In this document: in pieces, positions 1-5,266 of the stretch
Numbering within the stretch: position 1 is the first letter of the stretch
How the letters are laid out: every line of letters starts with the position of its first letter
Origin: Patescibacteria group bacterium
GTDB taxonomy: Bacteria > Patescibacteriota > Gracilibacteria > UBA1369 > JAHJTR01
Length of the DNA stretch: 5,798 nt
Assembly: GCA_018829865.1 (NCBI GenBank)
Contig: JAHJTR010000114.1
Location: 1-5,798 of the forward strand
Direction of reading: 5' to 3'
Translations under genes and position numbers: made by a program
Notes under the pieces: model-generated
The model's database searches: none
Told to the model about the DNA's origin: nothing
Seen by the model: the letters and a program-made list of their open reading frames with translations, nothing else

Positions 1-3
1 AAC

Positions 4-22
4 GTTGTCGGAAATAAATTTT
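4..22 (+). repeat. Cassette 1 start, arm of a 19-bp inverted repeat
   Basis: The bases GTTGTCGG at 4-11, followed by an A/T-rich stretch, are the reverse complement of 639-657 apart from two positions. In integron terms, G4 would be the last base of the upstream attC and T5 the first base of cassette 1. The window therefore opens almost exactly on a cassette junction. The preceding AAC (1-3) also precedes the GTTGTG junction at 737. Confidence 0.6.
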
Positions 23-30
23 TAACACTT

Positions 31-639
31 ATGATTATAAAAATAGTAACAATATTAATAAGTCTAATTTTTTCTGCACAGAAACTCCCCGTTGAAAATA
101 TTGATCTCAATTACATAGAAAGAAACGACTATGTTAAACAGTATTGCATTGAACAAGAAAGTGAAAAAGATTGGTATTCCTTTATAGATGCAAACAAAGT
201 TAGTACTACATATGGATATTATGGTTTCAAAAACACATCAAATGACAATGTCATAATTCCCGCACAATATGACATAATCTACAAAAAATGTTTTGACAGT
301 AATAGTGAATTTTATATAGCAGCAATTCCTAATAAAGGGTGGTGCTATATAGATAAAAGTGGCAAATTTATTATTCAGTCCTACACTTTTGATGCCGGAC
401 CAGATATTTTCATGGAAGGACTTTCACGATATAAAGAAAATGAAAAAGTAGGATTTATTAATAAAGATTTAGAAATCGTAATTCCTGCCCAATTCACTGA
501 TGCCTATTCTTTTAAAAATGGATTTGCAAAAGTCTGCAATGATTGCAAAAGAGATCTGAGCATAGAACATTCTAAACTAGAAGGAGGAAAATGGGGAGTA
601 GTAGACAAAAATGGGATTATTACCTGGGACAAGGAGTAA
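31..639 (+). CDS. Secreted or lipid-free exported WG-repeat protein, cassette-borne
   Basis: A 202-residue protein made mostly of WG (KWG) repeats, short beta-rich units of unknown molecular role found in many bacterial surface and exported proteins. The first 16 residues are a hydrophobic signal-like segment ending in FSA, so cleavage near residue 16 and export are likely. Repeat-like units lie at about 61-84 (YYGF, VIIPAQYD), 101-138 (GWCYIDKSGKFII), 140-175 (VGFINKD, IVIPAQF) and 186-202 (KWGVVDKNG). The last is only a partial unit. Three cysteines (166-173 region and 39) are present, but no catalytic motif. The ATG at 31 is the only start that includes the signal segment; there is no clear Shine-Dalgarno sequence, and only 26 bases separate it from the cassette edge, leaving no room for its own promoter. 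Transcription from upstream is therefore likely. The stop codon overlaps the conserved cassette-end arm. The family call is good; the function is unknown. Confidence 0.8.
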   Translation: MIIKIVTILISLIFSAQKLPVENIDLNYIERNDYVKQYCIEQESEKDWYSFIDANKVSTTYGYYGFKNTSNDNVIIPAQYDIIYKKCFDSNSEFYIAAIPNKGWCYIDKSGKFIIQSYTFDAGPDIFMEGLSRYKENEKVGFINKDLEIVIPAQFTDAYSFKNGFAKVCNDCKRDLSIEHSKLEGGKWGVVDKNGIITWDKE

Positions 640-649
640 AAATTTACAT

Positions 650-745
650 CCGACAACACTGAATATCTGGTTCCGCTACGCTTCACCCAAATTTACTTTC
701 CACTGCGTTCCAAGTAAACTTCAGTTATTCATGAACGTTGTGTGC
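650..745 (+). repeat. attC-like recombination site 1 (end of cassette 1, start of cassette 2)
   Basis: The left half-site CCGACAAC (650-657) is followed by TGAATA (660-665), which pairs with TATTCA (726-731). An inner hairpin TTTACTT/AAGTAAA (692-698 with 712-718) has a 13-base loop. The right half-site is GTTGTGTGC (737-745), with the crossover expected between G737 and T738. GTTGTGT fits the integron core GTTRRRY at six of seven positions. The segment from 654 to about 720 is closely related to 2571-2643, which flanks a different gene. That is the pattern of a repeated recombination site rather than of part of a gene. The hairpin may also slow or stop transcription between cassettes. Confidence 0.6.
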
Positions 746-761
746 AAAAGTCTGCATCAAA

Positions 762-1718
762 TTAACCTTTTACAACATGTAATTCTTTCGCCAATTTAGC
801 ATGGTCAATTTCTGGATCAACATCAGCTGGTCTAAATACGGCTTTTCCTAATTGACTAAAATTTAATTCATCTACCAACAACTCCGCAATTTTGGCAGCT
901 ACACTTCGTGACATTCCTGTTAATTTAGCAAGCTTTCTTTGTCCTTCAGTTACTTCCACACCCAAAGGTTGCCATTCTTCACTGTATGCCAAATTTGCGT
1001 AAAGACTTCCACCAGTCACAACATTAGAAACTCTCTCTTTAAACCAATCACAATAATTTGTAATAGTATCCTCCTCCGTTTCTGCATGCAATCTTGGAGT
1101 AATCGGCATTGTTCTAGGTGAAAACCAAATCGCGACATCACCATCAAGAGCAATATCAGCATTATGATTAACATCCCCAATAACAAATTGGTTTTCCTGT
1201 AATTTAGAACACAAACCTTCAAATTCAGCCTTCTTTTCCTCAGACATTTGCATTAACTGAGCTGCCAAAATTGCTTTTGGCACACAAACACGGATTCTAC
1301 TTAAATCAACCTGCCTTTCCTCACAAATCTTAACAATTGCCGGCAAATTTCGAGTTACAAAAAAATCAACAACAATTAATCCCTGCTCAGGTATTTCAAA
1401 ATCATTTCCAAAACAGGCCGCTACATCATTACTAGCTTTATCGTTTGCACCATAACCTCTAAACTCAGTTAAAGTACGATGAATATTAAATAACAGCCCA
1501 GCTTCTTTCTTCTTCCCTTGTTTCAATAAAGCCTCTAAAATTGGCCTAATCGCCTCTTGGTATAGATCATCTTTAAAATTATCAGAACACAAAACTTGAT
1601 TTAAATAAGCTGTTACTTCTTCTCCAAGGTTCAATCTTGCAATGACTTCATCGAATGCTTCTTGAGGATTCTGGTAGATACCACTATCAAGAAAAGATTT
1701 TGAAATAGTTGTTTCCAT
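762..1718 (-). CDS. Unrecognised 318-residue soluble protein, reverse orientation in cassette 2
   Basis: I do not recognise this family. The protein has no signal peptide or membrane segment and looks cytosolic and acidic. Residues 1 to about 95 look mainly helical (QEAFDEVIARLNLGEE, then a KKKEAGLLF segment). A middle alpha/beta part contains hydrophobic strands such as GLIVVDFFVTRNLPAIV (about 113-129) and IRVCVPKAILAAQL. A Gly-rich stretch (VTGGSLYANLAY) follows, and then a helical C-terminal region (GQRKLAKLTGMSRSVAAKIAELL) that could be helix-turn-helix-like, though this is a guess. Its start at 1718 is the first good ATG after a weak promoter on the minus strand. Its stop codon lies only 24 bases from the inferred cassette junction at 738. 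Genes pointing against the array are a minority in integrons and normally need their own promoter. An intact 957-base frame suggests a real, selected gene. Confidence 0.8.
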   Translation of the reverse strand: METTISKSFLDSGIYQNPQEAFDEVIARLNLGEEVTAYLNQVLCSDNFKDDLYQEAIRPILEALLKQGKKKEAGLLFNIHRTLTEFRGYGANDKASNDVAACFGNDFEIPEQGLIVVDFFVTRNLPAIVKICEERQVDLSRIRVCVPKAILAAQLMQMSEEKKAEFEGLCSKLQENQFVIGDVNHNADIALDGDVAIWFSPRTMPITPRLHAETEEDTITNYCDWFKERVSNVVTGGSLYANLAYSEEWQPLGVEVTEGQRKLAKLTGMSRSVAAKIAELLVDELNFSQLGKAVFRPADVDPEIDHAKLAKELHVVKG

Positions 1719-1746
1719 AGTAAATATGAATTAAATTTTAGATCTC

Positions 1747-1775
1747 ATTTAAGCATAAAATTGACTTTATGTAAA
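1747..1775 (-). promoter_or_regulatory. Possible weak promoter for the reverse-strand cassette gene
   Basis: Read on the minus strand, TTTACA (1775-1770) is followed after 17 bases by TTAAAT (1752-1747), 28 bases before the start codon of the 762-1718 gene. Spacing is ideal, but the -10 box is poor in a very AT-rich stretch. A reverse gene in an array needs a promoter here or further upstream. Confidence 0.3.
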
Positions 1776-1837
1776 AAGATAAATTCACCCCATTTCATCC
1801 TTCCTCTTTTCAGTCGGTAAAAAATGAATGATTTCAT

Positions 1838-1961
1838 TATATAACGGAGACTATAAGGTTTACTCCTTCGCTCTGCTCAGTCGTTCACCCACATTTGCCA
1901 GTGGTACGCTTTCAGCGTATTTTACAACTGGCAAACGTCTCATAGTCTCAAACTTTAGCGG
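1838..1961 (+). repeat. attC-like site 2 with nested perfect hairpins (end of cassette 2)
   Basis: Three nested inverted repeats fold this segment. The outer stem is GAGACTAT/ATAGTCTC (1847-1854 with 1942-1949), the middle one TTTGCCAGT/ACTGGCAAA (1894-1902 with 1927-1935), and the apical one TACGCT/AGCGTA (1905-1910 with 1914-1919) around a TTC loop. It shares TTCACCCA-ATTT (1884-1896) with attC-like site 1 (682-694) at 12 of 13 positions, just before the hairpin in both. A left half-site ATATAAC (1839-1845) ends in AAC, and the right half-site reads TTTAGCGG (1954-1961), where GTTAGCGG would be expected, so the crossover G appears mutated to T. The left half-site does not pair well with its own cassette start at 737. 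A short open frame across this repeat is not credible as a gene. Confidence 0.5.
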
Positions 1962-1977
1962 AAATATTCTTTCTGCG

Positions 1978-1983
1978 GATAAT
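1978..1983 (+). promoter_or_regulatory. Possible -10 box for the 2010 gene
   Basis: GATAAT lies 26 bases before the ATG at 2010, just inside cassette 3. No convincing -35 box stands 16-18 bases upstream (TTAGCG at 1955-1960 is poor), so this may be chance in AT-rich DNA. If real, it would free the cassette gene from read-through transcription. Confidence 0.2.
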
Positions 1984-2009
1984 AATTGTAAATCTTATTT
2001 TTTCTTCCC

Positions 2010-2534
2010 ATGCTAAAAGTATTCAACAAAATTAAAGAGATTTTTGTTTTCGGAGTCTTTTTAATTCTGGCAATTTGGCTGTCCCCATTCATTTTAATTG
2101 GAGCGGCCATTTATTTGATATATAAAATCCGCAAAGCCATTTTGAGAAAGAGACTCCTCGAACAAATCAAACAAGAGTGGTTTCCAAAGGGCAAATATGT
2201 CTTCTTTCTATATTCGGACAGCAAAAAATGGAAGGACTATTTTGAAAAAGAACTCGCGCCAAAAATTCAGAACAAAGCTTTCGTCTGGAATTGGTCAACA
2301 CGGCAAAAAGACGGCTGGAACGAAAATTTGATAGAAGCAAAAATATTAGAGATTTTTCGTCCGATCGGATATTTTTATCCATTGGCAATCGTCTTTTTGC
2401 CTTCAGGTGAAGTAAAAACATTTCAGTTCTATACTCCATACGTCAACAAGGTGAAATCAGGAAAAGAAGACTATGAGAAAATTGAAAAGGAATTTTTGGC
2501 ACTCGTTCAATCTATTGAAAAGAAGAAAAAATAA
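2010..2534 (+). CDS. Membrane-anchored protein of unknown function, cassette 3
   Basis: A 174-residue protein with one long hydrophobic region near the N-terminus (about residues 10-41; it could be one long or two short membrane helices), followed by Arg/Lys-rich residues (KIRKAILRKRL), which favours a cytosolic C-terminal domain. That domain (about 60-165) starts with a strand-like KYVFFLYSDS, then has aromatic-rich segments (KKWKDYFEKEL, FVWNWSTRQKDGW, YPLAIVFLPSGEVKTF). The layout recalls a family of uncharacterised bacterial proteins with a YSDS...NWS...LAIVF pattern, but that is from memory and no function is attached to it. No catalytic motif is evident. ATG 2010 is the first start that includes the whole membrane segment; no Shine-Dalgarno sequence is present. 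The gene ends 32 bases before the next attC-like site. Existence of the gene is well supported, its role is not. Confidence 0.75.
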   Translation: MLKVFNKIKEIFVFGVFLILAIWLSPFILIGAAIYLIYKIRKAILRKRLLEQIKQEWFPKGKYVFFLYSDSKKWKDYFEKELAPKIQNKAFVWNWSTRQKDGWNENLIEAKILEIFRPIGYFYPLAIVFLPSGEVKTFQFYTPYVNKVKSGKEDYEKIEKEFLALVQSIEKKKK

Positions 2535-2565
2535 TATTCTTGTTTAAAATTATCGAAAAAATACA

Positions 2566-2665
2566 TCGCCTAACACTGAATATCCGCTTCCACTCCACTC
2601 CACTCCACCAAAATTTACTTTGCACTTCGCTTCAAGTAAACATCGTATGAGTATCAAACATTAGT
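2566..2665 (+). repeat. attC-like site 3 (end of cassette 3), degenerate on its right side
   Basis: The left half-site GCCTAAC (2568-2574) fits the integron consensus RYYYAAC fully. It is followed by ACTGAATATC, as in site 1, and by a hairpin TTTACTT/AAGTAAA (2614-2620 with 2634-2640) whose 13-base loop has the same length as in site 1. TCGCCTAAC (2566-2574) matches the complement of its own cassette start (around 1954-1962) at 7 of 9 positions. On the right, AAAC is followed by ATTAGT (2660-2665), where GTTRRRY would be expected. The outer stem is weak. CCACT is tandemly repeated at 2590-2609 (three perfect copies and one imperfect) inside the unpaired side, probably by slippage. Recombination activity is doubtful. 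Confidence 0.5.
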
Positions 2666-2682
2666 AAAAACACATTTATTTC

Positions 2683-2711
2683 TTTAATAAATCCGTCAAA
2701 TATGACATAAT
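2683..2711 (+). promoter_or_regulatory. Promoter of the Fic antitoxin-toxin pair
   Basis: TTTAAT (2683-2688), a 17-base spacer and CATAAT (2706-2711) precede the antitoxin ATG at 2718 by six bases. The -10 context, TATGACATAATAAAC, closely matches the promoters near 3508 and 5291. A transcription start about seven bases downstream would fall on the ATG itself, so the antitoxin mRNA may be leaderless. Confidence 0.55.
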
Positions 2712-2717
2712 AAACTC

Positions 2718-2867
2718 ATGAAAAAGACCAAATCTATTAGTAAAAAAAACATTCATAAAGCAGTCACAGTCTCATCAAAAATTGAGGGAATAAGCTTTAC
2801 CAAAGCCAAAAAAAATACTTTTGCCATTCATAAACTCAGAAAACATGGTCGAGCCTTCTCGTTATGA
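2718..2867 (+). CDS. Fic antitoxin carrying the inhibitory helix (class I, FicA/VbhA-like)
   Basis: A 49-residue protein. Residues 19-24, SSKIEG, match the Fic inhibitory motif (S/T)xxxE(G/N). In class I Fic systems this motif sits on a small separate antitoxin whose helix docks on the toxin, and its glutamate blocks productive ATP binding. The N-terminal 14 residues are basic, and the C-terminus ends in a basic segment (KLRKHGRAFSL). The gene lies directly before a Fic toxin gene and overlaps its start by 23 bases (2845-2867), a typical coupled antitoxin-first arrangement. The ATG at 2718 follows a promoter almost immediately, with no room for a ribosome binding site. The frame is intact although the toxin is broken. 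The role is inferred from motif and neighbour, and both agree. Confidence 0.8.
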   Translation: MKKTKSISKKNIHKAVTVSSKIEGISFTKAKKNTFAIHKLRKHGRAFSL

Positions 2868-3444
2868 TGTTCATGGAGACGAGTTAAACATTCTTAAAAA
2901 TAAGCTCGGAATCACAAATCCAAAAACTCTCGAAGATACTGAAACAATCCTTTTAAGTGACACATATACATATTTTTTTGATTTACTCGAAAAAGATGAA
3001 TTATAATTTTCTATCAAACTAATTTTTGATATCCATAAATATTTCCTAAGCACACTTTATTCATGGGCAGGCAAAATACGCACAGTCAATATCTCCAAAA
3101 ACAATATACTATTTGCACCTGTGACACATATTGAAAAAGCTTTAACCTATTTTGAAACCACTTTAGATAAAAATTTGCCTAAAAATGAAGACAACAAAAA
3201 AGTCCTAGCAGAAAAAATAGCAATAATTCACTGTGAATTCAATTTTATACATCCCTTTAGAGAAGGAAATGGCAGAGTAATTCGCCTTTTTCTCGATCTT
3301 ATTTCCGTAAATCAAGACTACGATATGATCAGTTTTGGAAAAACAACAAATAAAGATTATATAAATGCATGTATTGCAGGGATGCAACAAAAATACCAAC
3401 CTATGTCCGATATTATCTATAAAGGATTAATAAAGAAGAAATAA
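2845..3444 (+). pseudogene. Fic-family toxin (AMPylating), interrupted by an in-frame TAA
   Basis: Fic proteins transfer AMP from ATP to hydroxyl side chains of targets such as topoisomerase subunits. Read as one frame from ATG 2845 to the stop at 3442-3444, there are 199 codons, about the usual length of a class I Fic toxin. Codons 1-53 match the family N-terminus (SRYDVHGDEL, LKNKLGI, helices to EKDEL). Codon 54 (3004-3006) is TAA. The same frame then continues without shift through IHKYFLSTLYSWAGKIRTVNIS, a typical Fic core with the target-binding flap, and on to HPFREGNGR (3250-3276), the complete catalytic motif with histidine at codon 136. A single base change (for example AAA or CAA to TAA) explains the break. 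No in-frame ATG lies between the stop and the motif, and restart at a GTG (3121) would omit the flap, so both pieces are probably inactive. A sequencing error or tolerated read-through cannot be excluded. Confidence 0.85.
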
Positions 3445-3485
3445 AATTAAATTCCCCCCAAAACATAAAATCCCCACCCCAAACA

Positions 3486-3513
3486 TTTACAACCCCCAAA
3501 ATATATGTATAAT
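3486..3513 (+). promoter_or_regulatory. Promoter of the trpD-like/maf operon
   Basis: TTTACA (3486-3491), a 16-base spacer and a perfect TATAAT (3508-3513), with a TATG-TATAATAAAC context shared with the promoters at 2706 and 5291. The start of transcription would be near 3520, giving a leader of about 50 bases before ATG 3571. The stretch before it (3445-3485) is unusual in its runs of C on this strand and holds no gene; I see no hairpin terminator for the Fic unit there. CATAAT at 3543-3548 could be a second -10 box, but it lacks a -35. Confidence 0.6.
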
Positions 3514-3570
3514 AAACCCACAAAAAAGGCGCGAAACACTTACATAATAGGCCTGTGACTCTTATTGTTT

Positions 3571-4602
3571 ATGTTAGATGAGGTTATTAACAAACTGGTT
3601 TCCCATCAGGATTTATCGCATGAGGAAGCGTTTATCTCATTTAAGGAAATATTGAAGGAAGAAGCCAAGTCCGACGATATCGCCGCTTTTTTACTAAACC
3701 TCCAAGCGAAGGGCTTTACCCCCGATGAATTTGCCGGATGCGCTCAGGCTCTTAAGGATGAAATAACTCCTATAAAATCCCTGAGACAAGGGATTATCAA
3801 TATAAGCACGCTCTCAATTAGCCCCACAGTCTCGTTTAATGTCGATTTGGCGACGTCTTTTGTGGTTGCAGGATGTGGAATACCTGTTCTTTCAAATTAT
3901 CAAAACCCTTTTCACACAAAATCCAAAGATGTTGAAACATTAAATGCCCTAGATATCCATCTAAGTCTCGACCCCAAACAGAGCGAGCGTTGCATTAACG
4001 ACATAGGCATCGCATTTATTGATCTCAAGAAATTCCTCAAAACGCACGAAAAATTCGAAAATACGCTTTTTAATCTCAAAACCGAAACAATTTTTGATCT
4101 GCTTTCAGTTATTGTCAGTCCCGCTTCTACAAAATATTTTCTCATAGGAGCCACCGATTCCGATAATCAAGAAACAATTACCAAGGCATTCAAATCAATG
4201 AATATCAAGCGCGCGATGATCGTTAAAGGAGAGGATAACCTGGACGCCATCACAATTTCAGATAGAACCAAGATTAGCGAGTATTCAAAAAATGACGTCT
4301 CAACATATTTTATCAGCGGCGAAGATTTTGGCATAAAAACGGCTAATCGGGCAGATCTGGTCGGTGGATCTCCTCAAGAAAATGCTGAAATAATTAAAAA
4401 TATTTTAAGTAATAGGGGAGGAGATAAAATAAATTTGGTTCTACTAAATGCCGCCGCCGCCCTAATGATCTGCGATGCCGCCAAAGATTGGAAAGATGGA
4501 ATAAAAAAAGCCGAGCAATCAATAAAACACGGCCGCGCACTCAGCAAATTCAAGAATCTCCAAAACTGGACACGCAACATAAAAAAAATTAATGAATCTT
4601 AA
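3571..4602 (+). CDS. TrpD-fold protein with degenerate active site (anthranilate phosphoribosyltransferase-like)
   Basis: A 343-residue protein of the length and fold of anthranilate phosphoribosyltransferase (TrpD), which joins anthranilate to PRPP in tryptophan synthesis. Residues 1-65 match the helical N-terminal domain (DLSHEEAF, IAAFLLNLQAKGFTPDEFAGCAQAL). The C-terminal end (NLVLLNAAAALMI, 288-300, and the ALSKFKNL tail) is also typical. The catalytic motifs are missing: GTGGDG is replaced around residues 80-86, KHGNR becomes SNYQNP (108-113), the magnesium motif LDE is LDA (224-226), and the anthranilate-binding arginine region with GPLxNP reads FDLLSVIVSP (175-184). It is therefore unlikely to make phosphoribosylanthranilate, and no other trp gene is nearby. 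It may be a pseudoenzyme or a relative with another ligand, such as the DNA-binding TrpD2/YbiB type. ATG 3571 is preferred over TTG 3565 because it fits the family start. It overlaps maf by 11 bases. Confidence 0.8.
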   Translation: MLDEVINKLVSHQDLSHEEAFISFKEILKEEAKSDDIAAFLLNLQAKGFTPDEFAGCAQALKDEITPIKSLRQGIINISTLSISPTVSFNVDLATSFVVAGCGIPVLSNYQNPFHTKSKDVETLNALDIHLSLDPKQSERCINDIGIAFIDLKKFLKTHEKFENTLFNLKTETIFDLLSVIVSPASTKYFLIGATDSDNQETITKAFKSMNIKRAMIVKGEDNLDAITISDRTKISEYSKNDVSTYFISGEDFGIKTANRADLVGGSPQENAEIIKNILSNRGGDKINLVLLNAAAALMICDAAKDWKDGIKKAEQSIKHGRALSKFKNLQNWTRNIKKINES

Positions 4603-5212
4603 AAACTTCAAACTAATACTGGCCTCACAAAGCCCGAATAGAAAAAAAATACTGGATTCACTCGGCATCCCATTTGAAGTGGAAATCAGCAATTACAAAG
4701 AACAAAAACACGATCTCCCACCAAACGAATACGTCCTAAAAAACGCAGAAGAAAAGGCACTGGAAGTAAGCAGACGCATACAAGACAGAATAATAATAGG
4801 TGTAGACACAATCGGCGCCTATTTGGATTTCATCCTCGAAAAACCCGAAAACCCCGCAGAATCAAAAAAAATCCTCAAACTTTTAAGCGACACAACCCAC
4901 GAGGTATATAGCGGAATCTGCATAATAGACAGCTCTACCGGCAGAAAGATGACCTCCGTTGAAACCACTAAAGTCAAATTCGCAAAACTCAGCAACGAAG
5001 AAATGGATTTTTACATCAATTCAGGGGAGGGCTCCGATAAAGCGGCCGGTTTTGCCATTCAGGGCTTAGGCGCCTTGTTTATCGAGAAAATTGAAGGAGA
5101 TTTTTATAATGTAGTCGGATTACCCCTCTTTAGACTTAATAAAATGCTAAAAACATTCGGTGTAGACTTATTAAAATTGATAGAAGCCAATAGAAATTTG
5201 ATTAACAGGTAA
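4592..5212 (+). CDS. maf: Maf-family nucleoside triphosphate pyrophosphatase
   Basis: Maf proteins hydrolyse non-canonical or regulatory nucleoside triphosphates (dTTP/UTP or modified bases) to the monophosphate and pyrophosphate, acting as cytosolic house-cleaning enzymes linked to arrest of cell division. The 206 residues contain all family landmarks: LILASQSPNRKKIL (8-21), IIGVDT with the catalytic aspartate at 72, EKP (83-85), HEVYSG (103-108) and DKAAGFAIQGLGALFIE (149-165), followed by NVVGLPL (173-179). Two changes are mild: SPRR is SPNR, keeping the second arginine, and the usual ADT is VDT. The length, slightly over 200, and the strong AIQG motif fit the YhdE-like dTTP/UTP branch, but the exact substrate is inferred. 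ATG 4592 lies inside the end of the trpD-like gene, so the two are translationally coupled in one operon. Confidence 0.93.
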   Translation: MNLKNFKLILASQSPNRKKILDSLGIPFEVEISNYKEQKHDLPPNEYVLKNAEEKALEVSRRIQDRIIIGVDTIGAYLDFILEKPENPAESKKILKLLSDTTHEVYSGICIIDSSTGRKMTSVETTKVKFAKLSNEEMDFYINSGEGSDKAAGFAIQGLGALFIEKIEGDFYNVVGLPLFRLNKMLKTFGVDLLKLIEANRNLINR

Positions 5213-5266
5213 ATAGAAACCTTTATCACGTTTATTGCATTCCCTATATTTTTTGTGCTCAATATT

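Larger units (their letters stand above)
4..2665 (+). mobile_element. Integron-like gene cassette array (no integrase in window)
   Basis: Three genes are separated by three structured repeats that behave like integron attC sites. Likely cassettes are 5-737, 738 to about 1953, and 1955 to about 2660. In an integron the left half-site (R'') of each attC pairs with the first bases of its own cassette, because both met when the cassette was circular. This holds exactly for cassette 1: GTTGTCGG at 4-11 and CCGACAAC at 650-657, with the match extending to 17 of 19 positions (4-22 against 639-657). It holds partly for cassette 3 (13 of 19). Cassette 2 fits poorly. Genes fill their cassettes tightly and have unrelated functions, as usual in such arrays. 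No tyrosine integrase or attI is visible, so this may be the inner or distal part of an array, or a cluster of attC sites lacking an integrase. The assignment is inference from sequence structure. Confidence 0.6.

Noticed and set aside
504..686. Minus-strand open frame opposite the WG-repeat gene end
   Set aside because: It is a shadow of the WG-repeat gene and runs into the attC-like site; its product has no recognisable features.
1828..2016. Open frame of 62 codons on the + strand
   Set aside because: It runs across the nested hairpins of attC-like site 2, and its product has no protein-like features; the palindromic DNA explains it.
650..2665. CRISPR array
   Set aside because: The repeats are about 90-120 bases, imperfect, and separated by whole genes rather than short uniform spacers.
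3004..3006. Recoded stop codon in the Fic gene
   Set aside because: TAA ends other genes normally here (for example at 637-639 and 4600-4602), and TGA also ends genes (2865-2867, 5717-5719), so no altered code is supported.
3486..3495. TTTACAAC as the left half-site of a fourth cassette holding the Fic pair
   Set aside because: No paired stem or right half-site follows it, and it overlaps the promoter of the next operon; the resemblance to the complement of 2660-2668 is probably chance.
3571..4602. Functional anthranilate phosphoribosyltransferase (trpD)
   Set aside because: The PRPP, magnesium and anthranilate motifs are all altered and no other tryptophan genes adjoin it.
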